64,000 nt of DNA, taken from NCBI RefSeq assembly GCF_000208865.1, contig NC_018397.1, forward strand, positions 1,860,001-1,924,000, written 5' to 3'. The notes under the pieces are model-generated. The model did not search any database. It was given only the letters and a program-made list of their open reading frames with translations, and was not told where the DNA came from. Every line of letters starts with the position of its first letter. The stretch's first letter is position 1. The DNA is from Neospora caninum Liverpool. Lineage: Eukaryota > Apicomplexa > Conoidasida > Eucoccidiorida > Sarcocystidae. Of this stretch, positions 44,816 through 57,305 are shown in pieces. The translations under genes were made by a program, and so were the position numbers.

Positions 44816-47800
44816 CTAGTTGAGATGGTCGGAGAAGAAGGAGCACTCGGTAGCAAGAAGCACGGTAGGGCTTTGAACAGTGTCTCCAGAGGATCTTTCC
44901 CCGGCATCAATGGTGCTGGTGTGCGCTGACTCCATTCGCGATCTGCACGCGAAGGAGAGGGGGACCCAATCAGCCGGAAGAGATGAGTGGTGGCAAGGCG
45001 TCCCCAGAGGACCGGTAGGATAGGACTGCGAAGGGTGATCTTGTCCGTCGGCCTGCGCGTCGAAACTCGAACTAGCCTGGTCCCAACACTCCCTCAAGCC
45101 AGAACCCGCAGGGCCCTGGACGACCGCAAAGTGCTGCCGTAGAGATTGCCCGATGCCGGGCACGCTCCCCTGAGGTTCGTCATCTCCACTCAGGTGAGAT
45201 TCAACACTGCTAGGACAGCCCTGTTTGGGTGAGTAGAATAACAGTTCTTCCGATGGTGGCAGCCGATGGGGGAGACACGCGCCCGTCCACACGTGGGGCA
45301 GTCGACAACACTGAGGAAACGAGACATTCTGATTTTCTGTCCGCGATAAGAGTTCTAAAGTTGAACATTTGGGTGCCTTGATTTTGGGACCGAACACCGA
45401 TCCCGTGGACCAATAGTGCTGATACAGCTGACGAACTGTAGGGCGCTTTGAGGGGTCCTTTTGAAGGCACCATCGACAGAAGGGTACAATCCACGGATAG
45501 GTCGAGGTGACATTTGGAGGAAAACGTCCATCCCGAGCGTTTCGGAAATTCATGGCTTGTTCCATAGCGGTGTTGCACCTTGTGAACAGATTTAAAACGA
45601 TGAGACCCAAGGCCCATATATCCACGGAGAAGTCATATCTCCCGCCTTGAAGTTGCTCAGGTGGCGCATAAGCTCTAGTTCCGACTCCTGTCGTTCGTTC
45701 CTCAAACACCGGGGATACCAAGGGAGGCCTGTCTCGAGGGTTACTAGGAAGAGAAGGGCTCCGATGCCGGGCTTTGCTTCTTTGGCAAGGACTGGACCAC
45801 CTCTTAGCGACGGTCTTCTCTTCTTGCACAAACGCTGCTCCTCCTTTGCCGACTTGGTCCTGTCCGACCCGTAACAGCTCGGGAGAAAGAAAAGGAGATT
45901 TCTGTCGAGCCGCTTCATTGAGGTCTGCAGGTGATGTCAGAGGTAGTGACCCGGAAGGAAGATACCAGGGAGACCATGCCCCGTTTTCGGATCCTTTAAC
46001 GGGATTTCGGCAACCAAAGGACGGGGAACATGACGACGAATCTGCCGCCCTCATCCGCCTCGCAGCCAGTACTGGGCTGTTATCGTTCATTTGCTGCAAT
46101 AGGCTTGGTCGTCGCTCTGTCCTTCCTTCAGATATGCCCACGGCAGGCGTGTTCGCCTGTAGGACTATCATTTGATTGGAACAACCGTCAACCGCAGCAA
46201 TAAGCTGCCCTGAACAACGCCAGGTTTCACGGGAAGACCTCCAGACCTGACTTGCTCCAGGAACCTGGCGGCAGGTATCTGGACAAAAGCCGCCCTCTAC
46301 TGCAGTTGCACGCGGCGTGGCGGGGAGCAGTATCTCCGGTGAGGAAGGACCGGAGCGGGAAAGCGTGTATTTCTCCCTGCCACCCTTCTGCTCTTCCTTG
46401 TCCATGCCCAGCCGCATTTCCACTTCGTCCTCTTCCCGAACGCTGTCACAGAGACGACAATATGGGTCTCCGCAACTGTGTGGATTAGGGGACCACATGT
46501 CGCAACAAGGCCCTCCTGCAATCCCACAGCACCCTGCGCCGTCAATCGAGGCCGCGGAGCACATTCGGGGGCTCCGAAATTCGCGCTCGTGCCTGCCAGC
46601 CACGCGACTGCATTGATTATGCAGATTCACACCCGATGCAGGCCAGTGGAGGCCACAAGGAGTTGGACACCAGAAAATGGGGAGCTGACCGCGACGGTGC
46701 GGTGAGTTGCACGGACTGTGAACATTGTGAACACAGGCAAACCCGGTGCGCGGTGAATGGAACTGAAACTGACCCACCGGCTTTACAGGAGAAGCACAGC
46801 CACTATAATCCCTGTGCCACCCACCGCAGGCACAGCTTTGCGCTGACGTACTTGCAAGCCTTGGCGACCCGAAAGTACTTGCTGGTAAGGACACGTTTTT
46901 CATGCTGGGCAGTATACCCAGCATGGCGTTGTCGTGGGCGTGCCCCGACCCGCTACCACAGCACACGACACGGCACGTGGGGGACCCTCCAGACGGAGTT
47001 GCAGTCATTGCCCCCACTCTCATCCCCACGCTGAAGCGGTCACTCCTGCTCTGAACGCAGTTCTCACATTTTTGCCTTGTATCATCGATGGGTCCAGCGG
47101 CGTGGACGTTTACGGTACACCACAAACTCGGCGCAGGCCTCAACGCTTTTCCGCCAGGACTGGCCACTGGGCTCTGTGCCTGATGGGGGACAGAAGCCTT
47201 GTTGGTGAGGATGCCTCCATTCACGTCAACCTCACTCTTCCCCAAAGGGGGCGGTTGGTCTCCTCTGCGTGACCACGGCACCATCTCAGTCTCGCTTGTA
47301 GCAAGATCGAGTTGGATACTGGAAAGGATGGGGCTTTCACAAAGGCGAACGTCCAACGTTGTGCGAGGCGTCAGGCAAGGAGCATGCGAACCGCATATCT
47401 TAACGGGAGTGGACATCTTGCCCAAAACAAGGGGTGTGCCATTGGTTAATGTTTCGTTCGTCCGTTCTGATGAGTCGTCTCTTGATTTCTGTAAACCCGG
47501 CGAAGGGAGAGCAAAACATTTCCCTGTGCTTGGGAGAGGCACCGCAGCACAACAGTTGGGTGAGATTTCTGGAGCGTCGGAGATTGCCTCTCTGCCAACA
47601 GACTGTGTCACGTTCTCGCCGACGCCACTATCCAGTGTTGGTCTCGTTGAACGGCGTGTGCTTCCGTCGCCTCTCAACATATCATTTTGGGGGGTTCGTT
47701 CCGCAGACGCAGGATATGGCATGCACGACGTCCCGCAGGGAGAGTTTTGATGAGCCTGAGTCTTAAAACGCGTGTCTTCGTGGATATTAGCGTGCGGCTG

Positions 47801-50800
47801 AGCGCCACGTGTTAAGGATGTGGCCGAACAGGAAGGCGAACTTGAAGGCACGTGGCAGTTGTGTAGGCACGCACAATGATTACTTTGTTGCCGCTCTTCC
47901 TGAAGGTTTTGGTGTCTACAGGTGTTCGCTGTAGTGGAACTCATATGAACGCTCTCAGCCCCTTCCTTCATGTTCTTCACTCCATTTCCGCCACTGTGAC
48001 GCACACCAGAGAGCGTAACCTGGCAGCCTTCATCTTTTTTCGCATGAGCCTTCTTGCCTGTGGGTGTTGGGGAACTTAGGGTCACCACAGCGGAGTGGCT
48101 TTTTGAGGAACTATCCTTTGAGGAGATGCCGCTATCGCGGCTTGATCTTGGGCTTGCTTCCATATCGCCACTGAAGGCGAGGCCGAAATCGCCAATTTTG
48201 ACTACGCCTGTTTCTTTGTCGATGAAAATATTCGATGGTTTGAGATCACGATGCATGACGCCTGCACTGTGGCATTGGTAAAGACCTGAAATAATCATCG
48301 CCACAATTTCCTCGTTTCTTTCCGGATCAACTTCAGGCGTCTGCGCGATATACTCGTCGAGGCTCATCCCGCAATACTCCATCTGGATATATAGCGTCAC
48401 GGCAACTCTGCATTGATTCCGCTCACAGAAGTGAGAACGACCGAGGAAGGGCCGGCGGTTGACTGGACGGTCAGGATTGTTTTGCGAGGAAATGTTGGCA
48501 TTAACAGGTCCCTGGCCTCGCCTCTCACTCGATGGGGCTCTTCTTTTCACGGTCTCGCGCCCGTGTGGAAGATTGAATACCGTAACTTCTTGCCGGCCAT
48601 CGCCCTGCCTTTCTTTATGAGGTGACTTATCATCACAGGAAATCTCCAACCGTCCACGCCCTCCTATGAGGGGCAAGGGGGAACGGTCTTTTATGTTGTT
48701 GTAAGACGTTCTCGGTGAGTGTGAAGAGTCTGGCTTTCGTATGGAAGCATCATTTTTGTCCTCAGGAACAGCTTCACGCGGGGAGTCTCTTGCTCCTGCC
48801 TGCCTCCCTGGGACCGAGTGAATTATACCATCGCTGGCTTCCTCTTTGAGGTACGTAAATTCAGCAGCGCCTACCACTTCTTCCGCTAAGCACCGTACCT
48901 TTATCTTCTGGGCTTCACCTCGCCATCCCTCAACGTCATCAGCGGGCAGCCAGCGAGCGGAGAGTGAACTTTGACTCCTTCCCCGACAGAGGTAGGTTTT
49001 TTCCTCTCGGCAGCGGGGGTAACAGCAGCTATGACGCCTTCGTGATTTGCAAGACCGCTCTGTACTATCGGCTGTACCCATTATGCCTTGTTGCCGACCA
49101 CGGCATCCACGCGCTCCTTTTTCCTTCTGCTCTGCAGTTATGCCACCTACAGCGACGGGGGACAAGCCCGCAGGCTGCCAGTTAAAGGGGCGATGCAACG
49201 GACGGTCTTTTTCCGGGTCAGTTTTCTCAACTGCCATATGACCCATCAGCCATTCTCCCATCTCCATCCTCCCACTGTCTCCCCGGTTCGAGTCTATGGA
49301 TCGGATGCCGCCTTTCACGTCTGTGCCATGCTTTGTTGATGCCTCCGCCGTGTTTGCGCCTATATCGCCGAAACAGCTATATCGTGCCTTTGCATCAGAA
49401 ATCCACACCCGTCCCGCCGCGTTTTTCTCTTCCTCTGTCTTTCTTTCTTCTCCCGCAGAAGAAAGGGTGCCACCTGGCTCTACTTCCGCGAAGACAATCT
49501 GTAGGCCGTCCTCACCGCCGTCGTCACTGTAGAAGCCGTAACACGGCCAAAAATCGTCGGAGACAAGACACTTCGTACCGGGCTTCTTTCCGGCGTTTCT
49601 GATGTTTTTGTCACCTGTCGACGGGGTCTTCAGCCGCACAGGGGTCCTGTCGAGGCTCGTGATAGGGTGGTCATGGCTCCATACGTTTGATGGCAAGTCT
49701 TCATAAGGTCCTCCCGTCCTATAATGGTATACTCCTTTCTTGCTTCTCACCTCGTCATCATCATTCGTATCTGTGCCCTCGTACCCAGGGAGCGTAACAT
49801 TTCTCTCTCTCTCTTTCTGTGCTGCTGGGATCATCGCACCATCCGGCGGAGACCCGTTTTCACCAGCGTGTTGTGACCTAGGCCCGTACGCCCCTTCTCG
49901 CCCTTCTTTCGCTTCAGGCGACCTCCCTAGTTTTTTCTCTCCATCCAGTCTTTTATTTATGCGCGCGAAGGCATGGCCGACTCCTTGGGAAACAATAGAG
50001 GTCCCTTGTCCGTTCCCAACAGCATCTTCTCGATCTAACTCCTTCTGCCCCACGTCCTCATTCCATTTGTCTGTCACCTCATCCTTCACTTTTTCCTTGT
50101 CTATTTCTTCTCTCAGATGCTCCTCCTGATCCCTAGCATTGCCTGCGCTCCATCGCACGCAATCCGCGGTTGAGACAGTGGTCTCTTGCCAGAGTGGGCA
50201 TGACTGGCCGTTGCACGAAAGAGCACAGTTGTTCCCGCTGGACATACGGTGATTCCCCAGTCTGTCTGACGCCGCCTCGTGGAGGCGAAGAAATTCCTTT
50301 CTTGCCGATTCCAGGGCTGCATTGAGTGTTTCCGACACCTGCTCTCTTCGCCAACTTCGATTTCGTTTCTCGCTCCGCAGCGTTCCCCATTCTGCCGATA
50401 CAGGGCGTCGGCCCGCTTGTCCTGACTCACTCTCTTCATCTGACTCCCTTGTGGTACGTCGTTTTGCTCTCAAAACCATTCCCTTTGGAGAGCTCCCACA
50501 CAGACTGGAACCGCCATGTTGGTCAGAGAAGAAATGCGGGGTCTTACATTGATTATCACCCTCACTCAGACCAGCACAGGGACCGCTATCGAAAGGAGAG
50601 CTTGCTCCGCCCACGCACCGATTAGAGGGTCTGACGCGCGCTCCCATCGCCGACAATGTTGATTGTGCAAAGTGCCTGTGTTTGCGCTGGTCGGTCTGGA
50701 CTGTGTTTTGCTCGCCCACTTTGCGGCGCCCCCTACGAACCGAAGCACACGGTGGACGGGTGCATGAAGAGGCTCTGGGAATTCCGTTGGTGTTCCTTTT

Positions 50801-52584
50801 CCTTGTACCGTCTTCCGCCATAGAACAACAGAAAGGCGATACTGGTAGACTGCCTCGGAAAGCCTTTACCTCGCCCTTCTTTCCTCCATCATAGTCTGAG
50901 TTTCTCTCGCCAGTCTCCTCGCTCTCAGGCTCACACCAACTGCTACTGCGACTGATTCTGCGGGCGTGAGATTGTCTTCGTCCATCGCTCTCTTCTCCGT
51001 CCTCTCGTTGTTCTCCTATCTTCCACCGCGAGGTGCCGCCATCCCGGAAAATCTTCTTTACCTTGGGACAGGGGATTCGACCACTCGTCCACGGTGTCAG
51101 CGGAGAGCGGACCCAACTCGCCTTCGCTCCCAATGGCGCCTGACCCCGAGATGCAGGAAGGGAGGTCCGGTGCATCGCATTCTCGGGGGTAAGAGGCGAA
51201 GGGGAAACTTCCACCCAGCTATTAAAATAGCGTACAATATTCGGGTGCGCGTCCAGTCGCCGTAGGCACTGCACTTCTCGAAGAAACAGGGCCATGTGTG
51301 CATCCAGATGCTCTCGGGTCGCCGCAAACTGGAAACGACAACAGGAGAATACAGACGATGCCTATTGCACGAAACTAAGTCGAGATGCTGGATACGTAAC
51401 AAACCGTTAGTGACCCGGGTGGTCTGTGTATGCACATCAATATTGTATATATAGATGCTTGACAGCGCTACTCCAGTCAGTCACAACCGAGCTGCTTCGA
51501 TTGCTCTTTCTCTCCTACATTTTCTTCATGTCTACGTTTATTCAGTCCTCGTGACACGGTCTCACAATCGCGTGCCTGGACCCACCCGCTACTGTGTTCG
51601 TCCGTCCCACGATCTTGTCACCTGCCTCAGCGTTCCTGTCCCAAGAATTTTCTTTCTCTTTGGCTGCCTTCTGTGAGTTTGGTTTACCTTGATCTCTTTA
51701 ATTGCGTACGTCTGTCCGTCGAGAACGTGTGTGGCCTTGAGGACTCTTCCACAGCCTCCCCGTCCGGCGACGATGACGCCTGTGAAATCTTTGCTTAACC
51801 GCTGAGAAGCCAGAGTGGGGTTACTATCGCTATCTCCTCCATCGCTGTTCCCCTTGCTTCCCCTTTTCTTCTTCTTCGCTGACCCTTCGCCCCCCTTTCT
51901 GCATTCCATGTCTCCGCTCGCGCTCTGCCGACGGCATAGCCGCGCAGACGTGTGGTGGAAGTGCAGAAGGGGGGGCGAGTCGGATCTGAAATCCGCTGGA
52001 ACAAAACAGGCCTCGTGCCCTTGCATTGTTGGTCCGCCAATGCTCTCAGTCGATGTCTGTGGAGTAGGATAAACCGCTGGACTTTCATTAATCGGCGACG
52101 TTAGGGCCCGCAGAGACTTTCCCTTCTCTGTTGTGTTGACCTTTCTCTCTTCCCCAGAAACATCAGTTCCCCTCTGTTCACCCCTCTGTTCTTCTCCCTC
52201 GCTTTCGCCTTCACCCCCTTCCGCTAGTTCTTCGTCATCTCTTGTCCGTCCCTGGTCTCTGTATCTCAGCAAATCATTGCCGTCGTTGTCGTGTGCTGTC
52301 CTCGAGGTACACCATGCACTACCGTGTTGAGGCAGGAAGGGCGGGGAGCATCTTTTCCCGCTGTTTCCATGTCTGTCCCCACCGCTACGATGATGACTCA
52401 TAGGCGCAGATGGGTAGACATGAAACAGAGATGAAGGAGGCGAAGAAGAGGATGAAGAGCACAAGGAATTTGTGAATGTTGTTTGTTTACTGCCAGGCAA
52501 CGCAGAGGAGGCGAAAGCATACTCCTGTGCCTTGCACCTACTATCCTCCTCGGGATGCGACGACAGTCCTGCATCGCTCGCCAT
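44816..52584 (-). CDS. eIF2alpha kinase with two giant inserts in the catalytic domain
   Basis: A Ser/Thr kinase of the eIF2alpha-kinase family, which dampens translation initiation under stress. Two exons, 52584-51688 and 51328-44816, join in phase 0, giving about 2469 residues. Seen: Gly-rich loop GRGGCGRV; ATP-binding Lys in YAIKEIK (about 296), just before the intron; the alphaC Glu in FLREVQ (about 317); NIVRYFNSWVE, typical of PERK/HRI/GCN2; hinge MEYCGMSLDEYI; catalytic HRDLKPSNIFID (about 1326); DFG (about 1346); GTRAYAPPEQ (about 2182); DIWALGLIVLNLF. The insert between beta4 and beta5 (about 920 residues) is a family hallmark, although very long; the one of about 820 residues between DFG and APE is unusual. 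No signal peptide, membrane segment or GCN2-type His-tRNA synthetase domain was seen, which favours a cytosolic enzyme such as T. gondii IF2K-B over ER-resident IF2K-A. The ATG at 52584 (ACATGG) is the first in frame after a stop. Confidence 0.9.
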
Positions 52585-53283
52585 GTCTCCCTGATCATCG
52601 GTTCCTCCGTCATGCACAGTACTCAATGTATATTAGCCGTTTTGTTCATTTGTTGGAGAAATGCCGCCCGTTCGCTTCTCCCGTGATACACGCGAAGCAG
52701 ATAATTACTCGGTGAGGAAGAAATAGAACCTGTTTGCCAGGTACTAAAGTTCTCCTGTCCTACAGGTCAATCGAGCGTCATGACGATACGGCAGCAGAGA
52801 CGAGAAAGAACGAAGAAAGGAGAAACGACATGAGCAATACTCACTCTCCTGCTCCTTAACCTTTGTTGCACACCATGACGAATGCTGCGGTTCGAATTCC
52901 GCGTTCACTAAATTCGTGTATACCAATGAGAAACACGCAACTGCACATCGTCACGGGAAGCACCCGAGACAGACAACACACCCTCGTGACTTCCCAGCAA
53001 CCCCCACTAGTTACGGATATCCAATGCCATGGAAGATGCTGAAACTGCCGAAAGAGGAGGGAGAACCAACACAGTCGTACCACTCCGTTCTTTTCCGACG
53101 GAGAAACGAAGGACCTACGGTTAGCTCCCACCTCATTACGTGTTTGCTGAAAGACTGTTATATAAGCTTCTTCCACTTGGTTTGCATGTTCAAGTTGTGA
53201 GAAAGCACACCCCCAGTTTCGTCTGTTTCAAATCGCCCCCAGTGCACGACCATGACCCTGCTCGTACAAAAAGCTTCGCGCCC

Positions 53284-53583
53284 TTAACTTTCAGATGAAG
53301 GAGACTGGCGGAGCTGACCAACACACCACAGATTGAGGCTGAGATCTCGACAGTCTTGCTGAGTTGCAGATATCTGGTGTGTGCGCAATGCGTGGAGACG
53401 GTACGGTTGCTTGTCTTTCCGCTCTCTATTCACAACAGGAAGCACAAGCAACTCGCGCTTGCCACGGACGACGGAGCAGACATGTGAGTCTTCAGCGTAC
53501 ACCTTAGGGATGACTTGAGGACGTAGGCCACACACAGCAATACACCACCCCAAGCTCAACCACCAACACAGCCCCGATGCCAT
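53284..53583 (-). CDS. Candidate small secreted protein, 99 residues
   Basis: The ATG at 53583 opens with MASGLCWWLSLGWCIAVCGL, a hydrophobic N-terminus that looks like a cleavable signal peptide, followed by a hydrophilic 75-residue body with several Cys. It runs in the same direction as the kinase gene about 0.7 kb upstream of its start. I tested whether it could be a signal-bearing first exon of the kinase, but there is no good acceptor in phase before 52584. It may be an independent small secreted protein, the first exon of another gene, or chance. No family was recognised. Confidence 0.28.
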   Translation of the reverse strand: MASGLCWWLSLGWCIAVCGLRPQVIPKVYAEDSHVCSVVRGKRELLVLPVVNRERKDKQPYRLHALRTHQISATQQDCRDLSLNLWCVGQLRQSPSSES

Positions 53584-56500
53584 AGACTCCCGTCAAACTT
53601 GCCCGACAGGCACGTAAAAAAAACAAAACGACGTCCACACTACGACAAAATGCTAGCAATAGTTGGGTCTCATCCTGAAACCTTATCAGACCTCTTCACG
53701 GGACATAGGAAAACTAAAACACGCAGACCAGAAATGCCCCACCGAGAGAGCTCGACCACTGCCCCCTGTGACGGCTAGATACAGCGGAGAAAATCCGAAC
53801 GAATGACCGACCCTAATCTACTGGAGGCGCCAGACCACAAAAGAAACACCCGTCAACGCAGGCAATCCTGAAACACCCCGAAGAGTGGCAGTTTCAGGAA
53901 TACTTCTGACGAGAAACGGCAGGTTACACTCAATCGCTGCAGGCCATGCACAAGTTTTGCGCTTCTCAGATATGCTGAAGAAGCTTCAGTGAAAGAAAAT
54001 GCCCCGGAAAGCTCCGAACAGCGAAGCGCTGGAATGGCACAACGACAGAACTAGCGTGGCTGTTACCAGCAGTCTGAGTACGAGCAGCTCCAAAGGGAGG
54101 TACTCAACAATGGCCCTGCAGCTTGAGGGCCTCTGAGAGGAACGTCCGTAGAAGCAGCCTCACAACGAGAACACACTAGGGCCCTTCCCAGTGCAAGCGT
54201 GCGGAATTTGCGAAGGCAAGGACCTCCGACACAGCTTCCGTTGCGCAGCGAATAGCACTTGCTCAAGCAGAAGCTTGGCTGAAAAACATTCAGAGAGACC
54301 AGCTCTATAAAAAGTCCCCAAGGGGGGAAAAGCTGCTAATGCTGCCTCACGTAGATGTGGAATACAGTGCATACGGTGCTTCTTGAAGCACATGGAAGAT
54401 GCAGAGATTTACTGACGGCCACATGTAGAGAAAACGTAGGAAAGCCACCTGGACGACCAAGCGACGCTTGAGACAAAACGCGAGAACTGGCGACGCCTAC
54501 CATACAGACGCTACATGAGGAAGGGTATCCCCAGACAACTCGATAACAATGGTAATGGAGACAGACGCTGCCTCATTCGAAATATCACGGGAAACGCAGT
54601 ACAGGTTTTCTCCTTGGACGGCGACAAAAGGTATATTCTCCTAACACATACACGCCGGCGCTCTCTTGAACTCACACCAGAACGCCGCCCTCCGTCCACA
54701 GCACTGAGTGTTGTTCTCCCCCATGAGAGAGTTGAAAGCGTGGACCAAACCCTTTCCTTTCGGATTCGCTCTTTTCTGGTCACAGTTTAAGCATAAAAGC
54801 GAGTAGGAGCGGACGGACTCTGGACGCGTTCGCCTCATTCAGATGAAGCTTTCATTGAAGGAAATCGATGGGGCTCGATTCATCTACCTCTGGCTGAGGT
54901 GTTTGTCGCGGGAAACGTGGGATCCTTTGACACATTCACCACGCTGTACTGCCAGTGCGAACAAAAACACACATGTCATGGGAGAAAACCGGCCAAACGA
55001 TGGAATGGAGGAACAAAGTGCGAGCAGGAGCAGGGCAGGAAGGATGACACAGGCCAGCGTATTTGTTTGTATCGACGGCATAGTAGCGACGTCAAAAGGG
55101 CGGCCGGGCCACGTATGAAAACAAGATGACACGCAGTAACCCTCTACGTTGAATCAAATAAAAGGGATTAGTGGTGCCGCCAGGTATTTAAGTGGCTGGC
55201 ACTCGATATTTGGGTACGACAGTGCAAATGTGCCCAAAATGCAGTGTTCACGGAAATACGCTTAGTCAGTTCTTATCACATCAGGAGAAACGAACAAGGG
55301 AACGTGAAGCCGAGTCGGCAGTCCCATGAGAGATTTGGAGACGCCGGAAGAAAAACTGGTTCGTGTCCCTAACTTAGGGAAGGAGGGAGAAAACTGGCTT
55401 GTTCTCCAACCTAAGGCTCATTTCTTCGTCTCGTTAAGCATTGGAGAAGCGACACATGTGCACGCAACTGTCATCTTCTTTTAATCATTCTCCCACCGAT
55501 GCTGTATCAGTCAACGTCCTCTCACAATGTCCTGGCCCCCCTTCTGAGTCTTGAACGCACCAGATAATACGGTTAGCCTTGCCGAGGACGAAGACGGACA
55601 AGCCACCCGCTGGACCTTACGAAAAACGTACAATAATTGGCCCTGCGAAAGCGCTGAGAAGACGGTTAACTTAGCGACAAGTCATACGCTCGACTGTAAC
55701 AAAACCCTTCGCTTTCAGCTCGTTGAATCAGCACGGGCATCCTGGCAAACTTCCAGACCACGGCAATCTGTCCCTACCATATTCATCCAGCCTGGCTCCC
55801 CGTGGCCCGCCCAGCTTCCGACACAGACAACGTTCTCAGATCCGGAGAGCAACATGGAATTATCGGACAGTTGGAAGAGCAACGCGTTCAGATTAGGCAT
55901 TCATGCTCTCACGAAAGCAGAAAGAGAAGAAAACCCAAAGGAGGAATGGCTCCCCCCTCCCGTTCAGCTTTCCAAGCTGTCGAGCCCCTCCAGAGACATG
56001 AGATCTGGACTCATTGCTCTTAGGTTTCGCTGTCATCTCATTTGTACACACCTCTTTCAACCTTCCAGAAACAATGAAGAAAATAGTCCGGGAAAGCGCG
56101 CATTCACCGAGCGGAGCATTCGATGAAAAGATGCTGCTCTTACTCTCCTATTTCAGTAGGCGATCCTCTCGCTTCCAATAACAAACGAAGTTTCATTATG
56201 AGGATAAGTTGACGGCCCGTTCAACTTGTTTAAGGAGAGTTCTCACAAGTGGCTAAATCACTGAAGGCTGCTTGACTGAAACCTTTTACCACGAGTGCAC
56301 ATACAGACGACGCCAAGAAACAAAGGAAGCGACACAGAGCAGTTCGTTGTGTCCTCCACCGCGCCTCTTGGCGCAAAAATGATCGCGCCTAGCACACACT
56401 GATCTCCAACGATTGACGGCCATATCCTCGTGGTCCCTCTGGTTCCTGTGCTGTCTCGAACCGGCTGCAGGTGAGGTTGGACTGACAGCGGGCTGACCAG

Positions 56501-56735
56501 GCCTCTCTCCGTATGCGGAACGACGGCATCCGGTGTTGAAACCACAACCCGCCGAAACATCGAGTAGTGCCGGTGGGGTGTCGAAGACGCCCGCGCAGTT
56601 GTTCCACCTCGACGTCCCAAAAGGAAAATCAGATGAGATTAAATTCTTCCGGTTGTACTCTCGTTTCATGAACGCGCCCAACCTTGGTGTGTCCCGGCGT
56701 CGCGACTAGGTCAACAGCGCCCGCACACAAGAAGC

Positions 56736-57305
56736 ATGTTACCTAGGTGTGCGTCATTTCGGCTGCCCGGCCTCCCTGGCGCGAGGATCCAGATCCCTAT
56801 CACGGTTATTCAGAATCGGTACATTCTCAACACATTTTCCCGTTTTACCTCCGAGACAACGGGATACGACGTCAACACACACTCTGGGCGCCAAAGAGAA
56901 GGCCCCTCTATCCGAGACACGCCGATTGTCATTGACTGGCAGGGCACGAACAGCGGCAGCTTCAAGGGGGAAGGAGCAGGGGTAATACGACCGCGCAGGA
57001 CAAGTTTCGGTAGATTGAGGCACTTGAATGGGCTCGCCACCCTTCCAGTGGAAATGTTTACCTCAGGTAACACACAGTCGTCCAGCACCGCCAGAGGTTT
57101 TATGCGGCTGCCAGGTTGTGTACACTACACGGAAACTGTGGACCAGGAGTTAAGCGGCAGCCTCACGCTCACCGTCTCACGCTGGCGTGCGTGTCTCCTT
57201 AGAGGTGATACAGAAAATGCAGTGCGGTGCGGCTGCCACCTGTGTGCAGGGAAAGCTACACATGCAGACGTTGCACATGAAGATACATATGCGGTGAGTA
57301 GCTAG
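56736..57305 (+). CDS. Candidate ORF, 189 residues, unrecognised
   Basis: This is the longest ATG-initiated frame in the 52.6-58.8 kb gap. The product is of mixed composition with a Cys pair near the end (CGCHLCAGK), no signal peptide and no membrane segment. The minus strand over 56258-56681, just to its left, also has open frames. It could be a small gene, an exon of an unseen spliced gene, or chance. No domain was recognised. Confidence 0.25.
   Translation: MLPRCASFRLPGLPGARIQIPITVIQNRYILNTFSRFTSETTGYDVNTHSGRQREGPSIRDTPIVIDWQGTNSGSFKGEGAGVIRPRRTSFGRLRHLNGLATLPVEMFTSGNTQSSSTARGFMRLPGCVHYTETVDQELSGSLTLTVSRWRACLLRGDTENAVRCGCHLCAGKATHADVAHEDTYAVSS

Noticed and set aside
51600..53590. Joining the signal-peptide ORF at 53583 to the kinase as an ER-targeting first exon
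   Set aside because: There is no pyrimidine-rich acceptor in phase between 53284 and 52584, and a stop lies just upstream of the kinase frame.
55551..56126. 191-codon plus-strand frame
   Set aside because: It begins at TTG with no early ATG, and no acceptor was found that would make it an internal exon. No motif was recognised.
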